Source: Bradyrhizobium sp. CCBAU 53351 (GTDB taxonomy: Bacteria; Pseudomonadota; Alphaproteobacteria; Rhizobiales; Xanthobacteraceae). From it: a stretch of DNA of 64,000 bases. A program made the translations under genes and the position numbers. The notes beneath the pieces were generated by a model that saw nothing but the letters and a program-made list of their open reading frames with translations, was not told the origin of the DNA and searched no databases. The stretch spans positions 2,879,501 to 2,943,500 of the forward strand of contig NZ_CP030059.1 of assembly GCF_015291745.1 (NCBI RefSeq), written 5' to 3'. Below, in pieces: positions 45,461-53,528 of the stretch (position 1 is its first letter; the number at the start of each line of letters is the position of its first letter).

Positions 45461-46432
45461 TTAACCGGCCAGTGCGCGATCGATGTTGCGCAGCCGCACG
45501 AAGGCTGCCCAGGCCTGTGGATAGTCCTTGTCCGCGGGATCGATCGCAAGCAGCGCACAGCGTGCTGTTCCGATCTCCTCCGACGACACACGTTTCGTCG
45601 GAGGCTGCAATGTTCTCGGCTGATCCCAGCGCGCCTCGATCTCCTTCGCAAGAGCCAGGGCTTCAGCGGCCGTCCGCGGTTGCATCGATTTCGCCGGGCA
45701 TTGGCCTGTAGGGAGCGCCGGCCATGCGACCGGCGGCCGATCGGCCTCCCAGGTGAGTTCGGTGTCCGGGACAGCCTTCGGCGAAGCTGAAGGCTGTCCT
45801 GCCGGCGCCAGTCCCGTCCCAGCCATTCCCGTCCCGGTCAGTCCCATCCTCGTCAGTCCCGTTGCGGCGGGTCTTGTCCCCACCGGACCCGACGAGCCTC
45901 CCGCAGCCGGTGCGACGGCTGTTGTCTGCGCGGCCAGTTGGCCAAGCTGTTGCTCCATCGTCCCGCCGCTGGATTGGGGAATGACCTTTCCGATGACCTT
46001 GGCCGCCGCCAGCGCGCCGGGGGATATCGGCATTTGCTGTTCGGCAGTCCTGACGTCGGTTGCCGTTGGGCACGATTTGTATGGAAAGTGTTGGGAGGTG
46101 ATCCGGCCATCGTCGTCGACCCGGGCGAAGTCGCTGGCCACGGTGTAGACGAACGCGGCATCGATCGCATGGCCCGCCTTGTTCTTCGCGTTCACGGCGC
46201 CGCATACGTATCTCGCCGTGTCTGCCTCGACCGTTCGCAAACCGCTGAAGTGAGCTGAATGCGGCTCGATGAGCATGCGAGAGACCGCCGCTCGGGCCAT
46301 GCGATGCTCGGATTGAAACATGCTCCATATTTCGTCGGGATTGACGATGTCGGGCTGGTAGTTCCAGACGTAGCCAACCCCGAGGAATGCCGCGCCGACG
46401 CATGTCGCGATGATCGATGCTCGCAGGTTCAT
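45461..46432 (-). CDS. Membrane-anchored hypothetical protein with a Gly/Thr/Met repeat
   Basis: A 323-residue protein with an N-terminal transmembrane segment (IIATCVGAAFLGVGYVW) and a periplasmic-type part. The middle carries a short degenerate repeat rich in Gly, Thr and Met (LTRMGLTGTGMAGTGLAPAG) between Ala/Pro-rich linkers, and the C-terminal part is a helical Ala-rich segment ending AAFVRLRNIDRALAG. HSAHFSGLRTVEADTARYVCGAVNAKNKAG resembles uncharacterised exported proteins of Hyphomicrobiales. Function unknown. Confidence 0.65.
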   Translation of the reverse strand: MNLRASIIATCVGAAFLGVGYVWNYQPDIVNPDEIWSMFQSEHRMARAAVSRMLIEPHSAHFSGLRTVEADTARYVCGAVNAKNKAGHAIDAAFVYTVASDFARVDDDGRITSQHFPYKSCPTATDVRTAEQQMPISPGALAAAKVIGKVIPQSSGGTMEQQLGQLAAQTTAVAPAAGGSSGPVGTRPAATGLTRMGLTGTGMAGTGLAPAGQPSASPKAVPDTELTWEADRPPVAWPALPTGQCPAKSMQPRTAAEALALAKEIEARWDQPRTLQPPTKRVSSEEIGTARCALLAIDPADKDYPQAWAAFVRLRNIDRALAG

Positions 46433-46846
46433 GAGAGGGCGCCCCCTTTTCGTTTTGCAGGCACGACTCGTCGGCGTCTCCGTCCGCGGTGGGAACGGAA
46501 CTGCGCAGGTTGTGCCGAAGTGTTTGCGCTAGTAACGGGCGAGACCTCTTAATAAAACGTGTTCGATTGTGAAATCGTTGCGGTTCCCGTCGAGCGCGAA
46601 TTTTAGTTCCCGCTGGCGGCGTCATTTCGCATGCGAGTCACACGCCGATCATCCGGCCGTGCTGGTCGTGGACATGTCATAAAGCAAGCGGTTCACCGGA
46701 CCAGCGGCATCGCGTCCCAGGTGCGGCTTGACATGCCGCAAATGTTCCTCGGTGCTGACCGGTACTGTCCGCCTGCATGAATGCCGACGAGCATTGCGCC
46801 CCGATGTCGAGGGCGAGGTAGGCTCCAGGTCATGCTGATCGGAGAC
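46433..46846. other. Intergenic region before the ATPase operon
   Basis: About 410 bases with no convincing gene. A minus-strand frame here ends KPHLGRDAAGPVNRLLYDM-like, but it lacks a good start and ribosome site and runs into the ATPase gene. Promoters for both flanking genes should lie here. Confidence 0.35.
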
Positions 46847-47020
46847 ATGGCCATGAGCATCATCTTTCGCATCCTCTTTGTCATCGCCGGCGCGATCACC
46901 GCGCTGTTCGTCGCGCGCGACGCCCTGAACTTCACCATCTTCCAGACCTTCGTCGCCGTGTTGCTTGCGACGGCCATCGTCGGAGCCGGAAGTCTCTGGA
47001 GCGTGCGGCGCAAGACGTGA
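46847..47020 (+). CDS. Small membrane protein coupled to the P-type ATPase
   Basis: A 57-residue protein with two hydrophobic segments: IIFRILFVIAGAITALFVA and FQTFVAVLLATAIVGAGSLW, joined by the short polar loop RDALNFTI. It starts at the ATG at 46847 (or at 46853) after ATCGGAGAC. Its stop overlaps the ATPase start (GTGA), so the two are translationally coupled. Small membrane proteins often regulate P-type ATPases (as sarcolipin does for SERCA in animals), but that role here is only an inference. Confidence 0.6.
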   Translation: MAMSIIFRILFVIAGAITALFVARDALNFTIFQTFVAVLLATAIVGAGSLWSVRRKT

Positions 47021-49581
47021 GCAAGGAAGAACGCGCAGATTCAGCGGGGCTGAGCGAAGCCGAGGCCCGGCTGCGACTGCAACAGGACGGTTACAACGAA
47101 CTGCCTCGGCCGGAACGGCGCACGCCGCTGCGCATCGTGCTCGAGGTCGTGCGCGAGCCGATGCTCGCACTCCTTCTTTGCGGCGGGCTGGTCTACCTCC
47201 TGCTCGGCGACCTCCGCGAGGCGCTGCTGCTGCTGGCCTTCGGCGGCATCTCCGTCGTCATCACCATCGTGCAGGAGACCCGCACCGAACGCGTGCTGGA
47301 GGCGTTGCGCGAGCTGACCAGTCCGCGGGCGCTCGTGGTCAGGGATGGGGAGCGGCGACGGATCGCGGGCCGGGACGTCGTTCGTGGCGATCTTCTCGTT
47401 CTGGCCGAAGGCGACCGTGTTCCGGCGGACGCTATGTTGGTCAGCGCGCGCGATCTGGCGGTCGACGAGTCGCTGCTGACTGGAGAGTCGGTCCCGGTGC
47501 GCAAGCAGGCCTTCAAGACGCCGGCCCCTGACGGCGCCTTGGCCGAGCATCGTCCGGGCGGCGATGATCAGCCCTTCGTGTATTCGGCCTCGCTGGTCGT
47601 GCGAGGCGAGGGCCTAGCCGAGGTCGAGGCCACCGGCCCCCGCAGCGAGATCGGGAAGATCGGATTGTCGCTGCATGGCTTGCAGACAGAGCCGCCGCGG
47701 CTGCAGCAACAGACCGCCCGGCTCGTGCGGCTTTGCTTTCTCGGCGGCGCGGTGATCAGCCTGGCCGCAGTCCTGCTTTACGGAACATTGCGCGGGGATT
47801 GGCTGCAGGCGCTGCTCGGGGGCATCGCCATCGGCATGTCCATGTTGCCCGAGGAGTTTGCCGTCGTCCTCACGGTGTTCATGGCCATGGGCGCCTGGCG
47901 CATCTCGAAGGCGCGCGTGCTGACGCGGCGCGCTGCTGCGATCGAGGTGCTTGGCTCGGCCACGGTGCTGTGTACCGACAAGACCGGCACGCTGACGCAG
48001 AACAGGATGTCGGTCGCGGAGCTGAGGCTGCCTGGCGGGACGAGCCTGCGCCTTGCCGCGTCGCAGGCTGCAGCTGTAGGCGCGGAGTTCTTCGAGCTGG
48101 CGCGTTGCAGCGTTCTGGCGAGCTCGCCGGAGCCGTTCGACCCGATGGAGAAAGCCCTGCATACGTTCGTGCAGGCGAGCCTGCCGAAGGATGAGGACAC
48201 CGAGGGCGCCCGGACCTTGATACGGACCTACGGCCTGCGGCCCGAACTGCTGGCGATGACCCAAGTCTGGCGCTTGCCGCATCACGAGGAGCTCTTCGTC
48301 TCGGCGAAAGGCGCCCCCGAAGCGATTGCGCGTCTCTGCAAGCTGGATGCCGCGGAGCAGGCCGCGATGCGCGAGTCGGTCGCGGACATGGCGAAGAATG
48401 GTCTTCGCGTGCTGGGCGTTGCCGCTGCGACCTGCCACAGTGAGTCGCTGCCGGCTTCGCAGGACGGCTTTTCATTTCGCTTCCTCGGTCTCGTCGGACT
48501 GGCCGATCCGCTTCGTCCGCACGTCTCCGAAGCGGTGGCCGAATGTCGCTCGGCTGGCATCCGCGTCGTCATGATCACGGGCGACTATCCGGCGACCGCC
48601 ATGGCGATCGCCGGGCAGGCCGGGCTCGACGTCAACGAGGTCGTGACCGGCGAGCAGATCAAGCTTGCGGACGACAGTGAGCTGGAGGCTCTCGTTGGGA
48701 ACGTGAACGTCTTCGCGCGGGTCCTGCCGGAGCAGAAGCTGCGGATCGTTCAGGCGATGAAGCGCAACGGCGAGATCGTCGCGATGACTGGCGACGGCGT
48801 CAACGACGCGCCGTCCCTGAAGGCTGCCCATATCGGGATCGCGATGGGCGGCCGCGGCACGGATGTCGCTCGCGAGGCCTCCTCGATCGTCCTGCTCGAC
48901 GACGATTTCGCATCCATCGTTGCATCCATCCGCCTCGGGCGCCGGATCTACGACAATCTCCGCAAGGCGATGGCCTTCATCTTCGCCGTCCACGTTCCGA
49001 TCGCAGGGCTGGCCCTGCTTCCCCTGGTGTTCGGGCTGCCCCTGATTCTCGGTCCCGTGCACATTGCGTTTCTGGAACTGATCATCGACCCCGTCTGCTC
49101 GCTCGTATTCGAAGCCGAGCGGGAGGAGCGCGATGTCATGACGCGACCGCCGCGGCGCGCCGATGCGGAGTTGTTTTCGTGGGCCTTGGTCGGCTGGAGC
49201 ATTCTGCAGGGCGTGATGGCATTTGCGTTGATTGCCGCGATCTTCGTCGTCGCGCTTCGTTCCGGCATGCCGCCCGACGAGGCGCGCGCACTGGCTTTCG
49301 TTGCGCTGGTCGTCTGTATCGTCGCGCTGGTGCTGGTCAACCGGTCCTTCAGCGCGTCGTTCCTGTCCGCCTTCTTCCGTCCGAACCTGGCATTGCTCTG
49401 GATCTTCCTGTCGATCGCGGTCGTTCTCGCCGCGGCCTTGTTCTGGCCGCCGGCGTCCAGCCTGTTTCGGTTCGGTCCGCTGCACCCGGACGATCTGATG
49501 TTCACGCTCGGCGCAGGACTATTGGTGCTCACGGTGCTCGAATTGCTGAAGCCGATCTGGGCGCGGCGGTTGCGGTTCTAG
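47017..49581 (+). CDS. Cation-translocating P-type ATPase
   Basis: An 854-residue P-type ATPase of the P2-like group. The actuator motif TGES lies near residue 155, the phosphorylation motif DKTGTLT near 322, and TGDGVNDAPS near 590. TM4 reads MLPEEFAVVL instead of the PEGL of calcium ATPases, and TM6 carries ELIIDPVCSLVFEAE. These ion-site residues point to a divalent cation but differ from SERCA and MgtA types, so the ion is unknown. The GTG start overlaps the preceding gene. It is convergent with mgtC, sharing a CTAG at the two stops. Confidence 0.88.
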   Translation: MSKEERADSAGLSEAEARLRLQQDGYNELPRPERRTPLRIVLEVVREPMLALLLCGGLVYLLLGDLREALLLLAFGGISVVITIVQETRTERVLEALRELTSPRALVVRDGERRRIAGRDVVRGDLLVLAEGDRVPADAMLVSARDLAVDESLLTGESVPVRKQAFKTPAPDGALAEHRPGGDDQPFVYSASLVVRGEGLAEVEATGPRSEIGKIGLSLHGLQTEPPRLQQQTARLVRLCFLGGAVISLAAVLLYGTLRGDWLQALLGGIAIGMSMLPEEFAVVLTVFMAMGAWRISKARVLTRRAAAIEVLGSATVLCTDKTGTLTQNRMSVAELRLPGGTSLRLAASQAAAVGAEFFELARCSVLASSPEPFDPMEKALHTFVQASLPKDEDTEGARTLIRTYGLRPELLAMTQVWRLPHHEELFVSAKGAPEAIARLCKLDAAEQAAMRESVADMAKNGLRVLGVAAATCHSESLPASQDGFSFRFLGLVGLADPLRPHVSEAVAECRSAGIRVVMITGDYPATAMAIAGQAGLDVNEVVTGEQIKLADDSELEALVGNVNVFARVLPEQKLRIVQAMKRNGEIVAMTGDGVNDAPSLKAAHIGIAMGGRGTDVAREASSIVLLDDDFASIVASIRLGRRIYDNLRKAMAFIFAVHVPIAGLALLPLVFGLPLILGPVHIAFLELIIDPVCSLVFEAEREERDVMTRPPRRADAELFSWALVGWSILQGVMAFALIAAIFVVALRSGMPPDEARALAFVALVVCIVALVLVNRSFSASFLSAFFRPNLALLWIFLSIAVVLAAALFWPPASSLFRFGPLHPDDLMFTLGAGLLVLTVLELLKPIWARRLRF

Positions 49582-50081
49582 CGACCCTCGACATGATCGC
49601 GAGATGCCGCGGTTTCAGCGTGGTGTGGATCGTCTTTACCGCCCAGTGCGCGATGCAGCCAGCGCTCGCCGCGGCGGCCGATCGTGAGCAGCACGAACGC
49701 AAAGGCCAGCGCGACCAGGACGATTCTCCACTGCCCGGCGCCGCAGGCAATGCCGAGACAGGCGGCGAGGAAGGTGCAGGCCGCGCTGGTCAGGCCGCGC
49801 ACGCGAAACCGTTCGCTCTCGTGGACGATGACGCCGGCTCCGAGGAAGCCGATGCCGGTCAGGATGCCCTGGATCACCCGGCTCGCCGCGTCGGTAATCT
49901 TGCCGGGCTCGCCGATCTGGACCGCGAGCAGCACGACGGTTGCGGTGGAGAGCCCGACAATGCCGAGCGTCTTCAGCCCGATCGGCTTGCCGTGCAGGTC
50001 GCGGTTCAGGCCGATCGCGCTGCCGGCGAGCGTCGCAGCTCCGAGGCGCAGCAGAATTTCGGGCCAGTCCAGTTCGGTCAT
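49578..50081 (-). CDS. mgtC: MgtC/SapB family membrane protein
   Basis: A 167-residue membrane protein with four or five hydrophobic segments. The MgtC signature is the AAATLAGSAIGLNRDLHGKP-like (here ATLAGSAIGLNRDLHGKPIG) N-terminal segment, and IGFLGAGVIVHESERFRVRGLTSAA follows. MgtC proteins modulate ATP synthase or membrane potential and help growth at low magnesium. The start at 50081 follows GGAAAAGAC. Its stop overlaps that of the P-type ATPase gene in the shared CTAG; the pairing with a cation ATPase matches the mgtCB theme in other bacteria. Confidence 0.85.
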   Translation of the reverse strand: MTELDWPEILLRLGAATLAGSAIGLNRDLHGKPIGLKTLGIVGLSTATVVLLAVQIGEPGKITDAASRVIQGILTGIGFLGAGVIVHESERFRVRGLTSAACTFLAACLGIACGAGQWRIVLVALAFAFVLLTIGRRGERWLHRALGGKDDPHHAETAASRDHVEGR

Positions 50082-50197
50082 GTCTTTTCCGTCACGTCGT
50101 CGGCATGCGCGCGCAGGCTTGCCACGGTCAGGAAAGCCGGCTGCGAGGGGACAAACCATAGTCCACGCGGGCGCGACGCTCCAGAGGCGTCGGAACG

Positions 50198-50367
50198 TCT
50201 CGTGCCCCGGACGCAGCGCAGCGCTCCCCCGGGCGATGCGCAGCATCGTCCGGTTCAGCGCTTCGCTGCAGAGCCGGGGCCCATCTCACTGACATGTGCG
50301 GTGTTGCGGTTTGGATCCCGGCTCTGCGCAGCAGCGTCTCACGCTGCAGCGCGTCCGGGACACGAGA
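50198..50367. repeat. Inverted pair of intergenic repeat elements
   Basis: TCTCGTGCCCCGGACGC at 50198-50214 is matched at 50351-50367 by its reverse complement with one mismatch (GCGTCCGGGACACGAGA). Inner blocks GCAGAGCCGGGGCCC and GGATCCCGGCTCTGC also pair. This is a head-to-head pair of a Bradyrhizobium-type repeat between mgtC and the HerA-like gene. The rest of this 290-base gap shows no coding signal. Confidence 0.65.
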
Positions 50368-50371
50368 GTCT

Positions 50372-52135
50372 CTACCGCAGCGGCTTCTTCAGGAGCGAGA
50401 AGCGGTCGGGATCGAGCCCCATCGAGGGCTGCAGCATCGGGGCCTCGACGTTGGAGAGCGTCTTGGCGGGCGGGGCCGAGAACACCGGATCGTTCGGCAC
50501 GTCGCGTTGCGAGGTGGCACCGCGCCAGCGCTCGAGCACGGCGCCGACGAAATGCATGTCGTGGCCGGAGGTGACGGACGGGACGCTCGAGATGGTGGCT
50601 TCGCCGCGCGGCAATTGATGCGGCGGTACCTCCTTGAAGCGCAAGCGCGTGGGCAGCGCAACGCCCTCGCCGAAGGCCAGCACTTCACGCGTGCCGAGGG
50701 AGGGCACGAAGGACAACAGGTTCGCGGCGGCGTCCGACACCGCGGCACGCAGCAACGCCTGGTCGCGCTCGTTGGCAAGACGCATCGTGAACAGCGTGTT
50801 GCACTGGGAGATGATGGTGGCGTCGAGCTCGGCCGGACGCTGGGTGATGAGGCCGAGATAGACGCCGTATTTGCGGCCTTCCTTGGCAATGCGCGACACC
50901 GCCTTGCGGGTCGGCCCGAAACCGATGTTGCGGTCGGCGGAGGCGTATCGATGCGCTTCCTCGCACACGAATAGCAGCGGCGAGACGCCGTCGCTCCACA
51001 GGCCGAAATCGAAGGCCATGCGGCACAGCACCGAGACGACGGAATCGATGACTTCGGCCGGGAAGCCGGCGAGCTGCATCACCGTCATAGGCTTGCCGTT
51101 CGCCGGCAGGCGAAACAGATGACTGATGACCTCGGCCATGGTGTCGCCGCCGACATTGGCGTTGTCGAACATGAAGGCGTAGCGCGGGTCATTGCGCACC
51201 GCCTCGATGCGCGAGATCAGCTTGTGATAGATGATGCGCGAGGAGCGGTTCTCGAGCTTGCCCATGCGCTCGTCGATCAGCGACATCAAATCGACCAGGC
51301 GATAGGGCACAGGCGTGTCGACGGTGTAGCCGATCTGCTTGGGATCGATGCGCTTGAGACCGATGCGGTCGGCATTCTGGTACTGGGTGTAGACGCCCTT
51401 GGCGAGCGGGATCACCTCGGCGAGGATGTCGAGCTCCTCGGGCACGCCGGCGCGGCCGCCGAACAGCACGTCGACGATTTCCTCGAAATTGAATAGCCAG
51501 AACGGCAGCTTCAAGTTTCGCGGGTTGAGCACCAGCGCGCGGTCGCCGAAGCAGCGGCCATATTCGTTGTGCACGTCGAGCAGGAAGATGCGCAGGTTCG
51601 GACGTGCCTTCAGGATCTCGTTGAGCAGCAAGGACACGCCGGTCGATTTGCCGACGCCGGTCGATCCCAGCACGGCAAAATGCTTGGACAGCATTTCCTC
51701 GACGTCGACATAGGCGACGACCGAGCGGTCCTGCTGGAGGAAACCGACATTGATCTGGTCCGAGCCGGTCGGCGCGTAGATCGTGCGCAGCTCCTGGCTG
51801 GTGATCAGATCGACGGAATCACCGATGGTCGGATAGTTGGTGACGCCACGCTGGAATTTCGGCTTGTCGCTGGCGTTGAGGATCTCGCCAAGCAGGTCGA
51901 CCGAGGCGACCGCGATGTAATTGTCGCTGCTCGACAAATTCTCGCAGGACACCTCGGTGATCATCGCGACGATGACCGAGCTGGCGCTGCGAATGCTGAC
52001 GAAGCGGCCGACGGTTGCCCGAACTTCCGAGATGGGCATCTGGCTTTCCGCCAGCAGCCCGACCCGGGCGAGCGATCCGCGAACCGAAATCACGCGTCCA
52101 AAGGATGTCACGATCGATGAACCTGGCAAGAGCAA
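50372..52135 (-). CDS. HerA-like (DUF87) ATPase
   Basis: A 587-residue AAA-type DNA-translocase-like ATPase. Walker A is GSTGVGKST at residues 157-165, Walker B is LLFVCEEAH near 406, and the HAS-barrel-like N-terminal domain (residues about 10-115) precedes it. In archaea and some bacteria HerA forms a hexamer that works with the nuclease NurA; no NurA gene is nearby. The start is uncertain: the first codons are TTG CTC TTG and an in-frame GTG lies at residue 9. Confidence 0.82.
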   Translation of the reverse strand: MLLPGSSIVTSFGRVISVRGSLARVGLLAESQMPISEVRATVGRFVSIRSASSVIVAMITEVSCENLSSSDNYIAVASVDLLGEILNASDKPKFQRGVTNYPTIGDSVDLITSQELRTIYAPTGSDQINVGFLQQDRSVVAYVDVEEMLSKHFAVLGSTGVGKSTGVSLLLNEILKARPNLRIFLLDVHNEYGRCFGDRALVLNPRNLKLPFWLFNFEEIVDVLFGGRAGVPEELDILAEVIPLAKGVYTQYQNADRIGLKRIDPKQIGYTVDTPVPYRLVDLMSLIDERMGKLENRSSRIIYHKLISRIEAVRNDPRYAFMFDNANVGGDTMAEVISHLFRLPANGKPMTVMQLAGFPAEVIDSVVSVLCRMAFDFGLWSDGVSPLLFVCEEAHRYASADRNIGFGPTRKAVSRIAKEGRKYGVYLGLITQRPAELDATIISQCNTLFTMRLANERDQALLRAAVSDAAANLLSFVPSLGTREVLAFGEGVALPTRLRFKEVPPHQLPRGEATISSVPSVTSGHDMHFVGAVLERWRGATSQRDVPNDPVFSAPPAKTLSNVEAPMLQPSMGLDPDRFSLLKKPLR

Positions 52136-52547
52136 GCGATTTGCACCGGACTATGCGCGGCCGTCGCTGCACAAACGGTTAAGCGGCAGGCGCGGCCGCT
52201 TCGTTAAATCCGCGACAATTCGGCCGCGAGGTTTATTCCGATTGCCCTTTTACAGGCGGAAACGGCGGGAAAATGCTGCAATTCCAGGCTGTTGAAGGCC
52301 GGACGCAATTAAGGAATATTTTACCATCCGGCCAGTCGGGTCCGCCGTTTGGAGGGTGCCTTCGAGCAGCGAACTTCGTCAGAGCCAGGGGATGTCGTTT
52401 GATTTGTTGACGAGACCTAATCATTTGTACATTAGTACAAATGAACCGGCGGCTTAGATGCCGCCTTCGGGCGGGTGAGCTTGTTGCAGCCCTGCGCCCG
52501 ATCGCGCGATCCGGTCCGGCGGATCGCTAGCTGTGCTGGAGAACAAC
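52136..52547. other. Intergenic region upstream of the extradiol dioxygenase
   Basis: About 410 bases between two divergent genes. The key element is the palindrome at 52421-52444, listed separately. The sequence around it is AT-richer than the rest of the window. I see no small gene. Confidence 0.4.
52421..52444. promoter_or_regulatory. Perfect 10+4+10 inverted repeat, likely operator
   Basis: TCATTTGTAC, four spacer bases ATTA, then GTACAAATGA, a perfect inverted repeat. It lies 103 bases before the dioxygenase start. Size and symmetry suit a dimeric MarR- or TetR-type repressor. No such regulator gene is in the window. Confidence 0.6.
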
Positions 52548-53516
52548 ATGCAGCCCGAACCGATCCTCGATCTCGCGCATCTCGGCCATATGGAGCTGCT
52601 GACGCCGAAGCCCGATGAGAGCCTGAAATTCTTCGTCGACATCATGGGCATGACGATCAGCGGCCGGAAGGGCGAGTCCGTGTACTTGCGCGGCTGGGAC
52701 GATTACGAGCGGTATTCGCTCAAGCTCACCGCGTCGAAGACCTCGGGCATGGAGCACATGGCGCTGCGCGCGCGCAGCCAGCAAGCGCTGGAGCGGCGCG
52801 TCGCCGCGCTGAAAGGATCAGGCTTCGACATCGGATGGATCGACGGCGACATGGGCCAGGGCCCGACCTTCCGTTGCCGAGATCCCGATGGTCACATCGT
52901 CGAGCTGTATTACGAGACCGAATGGTACGAGGCGCCGCCGGAGCTGAAGCCCGCGCTGAAGAACCAGGCGCAGCGCTTTCCGGCGCGCGGCGTCAATGTC
53001 CGCCGGCTCGATCACCTCAACTGCCTCGCCGTCGACATCAAAGCCAATCGCGAGTTCTTCGAAAACTATCTCGGCTTGCGCCTCACGGAGCAGATCGTGC
53101 TCAACGACGGCCGGGAAGCTGCGATGTGGCTGACGATGTCGAACAAGAGCTACGACTTCGCCTATTCGCTCGACCATTCCGGAGTGCCGGGCCGCTTCCA
53201 TCACGTCACCTACGCGCTCGACAGCCGCGAGGAGATCCTTCGCGCGGCCGATATTTTTCTCGAGAACGGCGTGCACATCGAGACCGGACCGCACAAGCAC
53301 GCGATCCAGCAGACCTTCTTCCTCTACGTTTACGAGCCCGGCGGCAACCGCGTCGAAGTCGCCAATGCCGGCGCCCGCCTCATTCTCGCGCCCGACTGGA
53401 AGCCTATCGTGTGGACGGAAGAGGAGCGCAAGAAGGGGCAGGCGTGGGGATTGAAGACGATCGAGTCCTTCCACACCCACGGCACGCCGCCGGTGGAGGC
53501 GAAGAAGCACGGGTGA
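52548..53516 (+). CDS. Extradiol (catechol 2,3-dioxygenase-like) dioxygenase, VOC fold
   Basis: A 322-residue two-domain class I extradiol dioxygenase. The C-terminal domain has the iron ligands: His in VRRLDHLNCLAVD, His in GRFHHVTYAL and Glu in PGGNRVEVANA. The N-terminal domain (LAHLGHMELLTPKPDESLKFF) is the usual non-metal half. It should cleave a catechol-like ring next to the two hydroxyls. The ATG at 52548 follows GGAGAACAAC. It stands alone with its own operator and converges on the nicB-like gene, 12 bases away. Confidence 0.85.
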   Translation: MQPEPILDLAHLGHMELLTPKPDESLKFFVDIMGMTISGRKGESVYLRGWDDYERYSLKLTASKTSGMEHMALRARSQQALERRVAALKGSGFDIGWIDGDMGQGPTFRCRDPDGHIVELYYETEWYEAPPELKPALKNQAQRFPARGVNVRRLDHLNCLAVDIKANREFFENYLGLRLTEQIVLNDGREAAMWLTMSNKSYDFAYSLDHSGVPGRFHHVTYALDSREEILRAADIFLENGVHIETGPHKHAIQQTFFLYVYEPGGNRVEVANAGARLILAPDWKPIVWTEEERKKGQAWGLKTIESFHTHGTPPVEAKKHG

Positions 53517-53528
53517 GTGCAGGATTGT

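Noticed and set aside
45808..45875. Short direct DNA repeats as a CRISPR-like array
   Set aside because: The repeats are degenerate, in frame and code for the Gly/Thr/Met segment of the gene at 45461; there are no unique spacers.
46649..47170. Minus-strand frame with a short conserved-looking C-terminus
   Set aside because: No start with a ribosome site, and it overlaps both the small membrane gene and the ATPase start.
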